Below, one piece after another: positions 62,373-64,000 of a stretch of 64,000 nt of DNA. The position numbers and the translations under genes are program-made. This stretch comes from Trochalopteron elliotii (lineage: Eukaryota > Chordata > Aves > Passeriformes > Leiothrichidae): the NCBI GenBank assembly GCA_024734555.1, contig JANPWX010000544.1:1851757-1915756 (forward strand). The letters are read 5' to 3'. Numbering within the stretch: position 1 is the first letter of the stretch; each line of letters begins with the position of its first letter. The notes under the pieces were generated by a model that searched no databases, was not told the DNA's origin, and was given only the letters and a program-made list of their open reading frames with translations.

Positions 62373-64000
62373 CTTAAGAATCCTGATTTCTTTGCAGGGA
62401 CCTTCCCCATGCTCCTCTTGAGGGCAGGTGATGCTTTGAACACCCACAGCAAGGTTTTCCAGAGTGAGGTGCCCACAGGAACCTCTCCTTTGCCTCCTTT
62501 GTCCAGCATGTCACCTGCTGGTTTCATCTGCTGCTCCTCAAGACTCTCAATGCAGCTCTTGATGCCTCTTCACCCTCCTTGAATTTAAAGACCTACATCA
62601 TTCCCATCCTCAGACTGAAAACTCACAGGTTTCTTAGCCATTGCTGGTATTAAAGCTGTTCAATCTCACCTTTTTTTGTTTCTTGGTTTTGGTTTTGGTT
62701 TTTTACTTTTCCAATGGAGTTTCTACCCTGATGCTGATAAAAGAGGCAATTACTTCCTCTGCACCTGTGGAACAAAAAAACCCAAGGAGTGGTGGAGCTG
62801 GCCAATATGTTGATGTGGAGAAGGTTTTGGCCCCCATAAACCCATAATACATTCTAGGAGAACTATGGGGAGCTATAATCAACCAAGAAAATGAGAAGCA
62901 GAGCAGAAAGCACCCTTGACACTATCTGGGAGAGGTTGTGAGACAAATTTCCCAAGTGCCTGGGTCTGTTTATTCCCATGCTGAGCTCAGGTTTGGTTTT
63001 CAGCCACACTCACATCTTGTGCAGGGTGCTTGAGGAAGCCCCAAGCAGAGACCTGAACCCCTCACCCAGAAACTCCATCTCCCCAGCCACAGCCCTGCAG
63101 AATTCCATTCTCTCTCCTTTCCCTTCTATCAGCTGAGCTGTGTAACGTCTCACCCCAGTGGATTTCAGGGTCCCTCCGTGCTCTGAAGCTCAGCCTGAGG
63201 TGCCTCAGAGATCAGTGAAAGAGAAAGAAGTTGTTTGTCTCTTTCTCATTCTTTTAAACACTCTCAAGACGAGCATGTAAATTCTCAGAGGTAAATCCCA
63301 GCCCCAGAGTGTGGGATGAGCCCACAGTTCTGACCTGGAAATCACAACGGACACCTGATAGTGCACCTGACTGGCTTTTCATTTGTATCAGAGTGAAAAA
63401 ACCCCTCAGGTTTTATCCTGGCCACGGTTACCAAGGGCTGCCTTGCCCTCTATTCCTGCATGCTATGACAGTTAAAAGCAATGCTGCAGATGATTAGATC
63501 ATTTCTCTCCTCAGCTGCCTGTGGTCTTTGGCCATGTGCTGTCCCCAAGAGCCATTATATAGGAAACTCCAGGGAAAATGGGAAAGCTGCTTATTTTTCT
63601 TGGCATCTGAATGATTGTTCTGGCCAGGCTGAGTCCAGTTTTGTGTGTGTTTATGTCACACTTTATTATTTGCATGGCCAGCCCTGGTATGGGTTTCAGG
63701 AGATGGTGGTTTTGTAATTTGTACAGCCCTTGCTCTCTCTGCCTTTGCTGCTGGAGTTGTGGCTGTTTCCTTTTTCATGGCCACTTCCTCCTGAGGGAGC
63801 AGTAATTTATGGTCAGAGGTTAACCTCATTTGCTGAAGTATCCAGCTCCTATGCCAACAGATCTATAAAAATGGAGAGTGGGGATGAAAAGATGGGAAAT
63901 AAATAAACCAGATTTTCTTCAAATGACACACAGAGCCATTCTTGTGGAGACACAGAAACAAAGGAATTCCTGCAGTGGCTGAGATCAGGATCAAACCCAG
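62373..64000. other. Non-coding flank at the right edge
   Basis: Short ORFs only. A T/G-rich tract lies at about 62671-62703. I see no repeat family, exon or regulatory motif that I can defend. Confidence 0.45.

Overview
The window looks like nuclear DNA of a bird, most probably a songbird. The evidence is a tRNA-Ile-derived SINE with a CR1-type tail (TguSINE1-like), several 5'-truncated CR1 LINE fragments, and four complete solo LTRs of avian endogenous retroviruses. There are many GC-rich minisatellites and almost no coding sequence. Nothing bacterial, plasmid-like or phage-like is present. Two short N runs (36428-36435 and 48873-48881) sit next to simple repeats and are assembly gaps or masked bases.

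Only one protein-coding gene can be supported. It lies on the minus strand and is represented by two separated exons. A signal-peptide exon (48918-48984) lies in a CpG-rich, promoter-like block at about 48.6-50.0 kb. An Ig-domain exon (12228-12430) carries the features of Ig domain 1 of a VEGF receptor: an extra Cys pair before the conserved N-D-T-G-Y-x-S-C stretch, and an intron placed where the first half of the domain is split off. Splice phases of the two exons are compatible with the VEGF-receptor pattern (exon 1 ends in phase 1, exon 3 runs from phase 2 to phase 1). The short exon 2 expected between them was not found. Exons 4 onward would lie beyond position 1. Which family member this is (FLT1, a kdrl-type receptor, or another) cannot be settled by eye.

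Layout: 1-12227 is the partial intron after the Ig exon. It holds a TguSINE1-like element, a CR1 fragment, a solo LTR with intact 6-bp target duplication, a 13-bp minisatellite and an old LTR fragment. 12431-48917 is intron 1 plus intron 2 plus the unlocated exon 2. It holds two solo LTRs, two CR1 ends (one with a tail grown to about 680 bp), six larger tandem arrays and a 98-bp loop-free palindrome. 48.6-50.0 kb is the exon 1/CpG island/promoter block. 50.0-64.0 kb is 5' flank with a 153-bp duplication, a 20-bp minisatellite, one unexplained long ORF, a 580-bp CR1 fragment and a 695-bp solo LTR.

All other open frames read as chance frames in non-coding DNA or as frames held open by tandem repeats.
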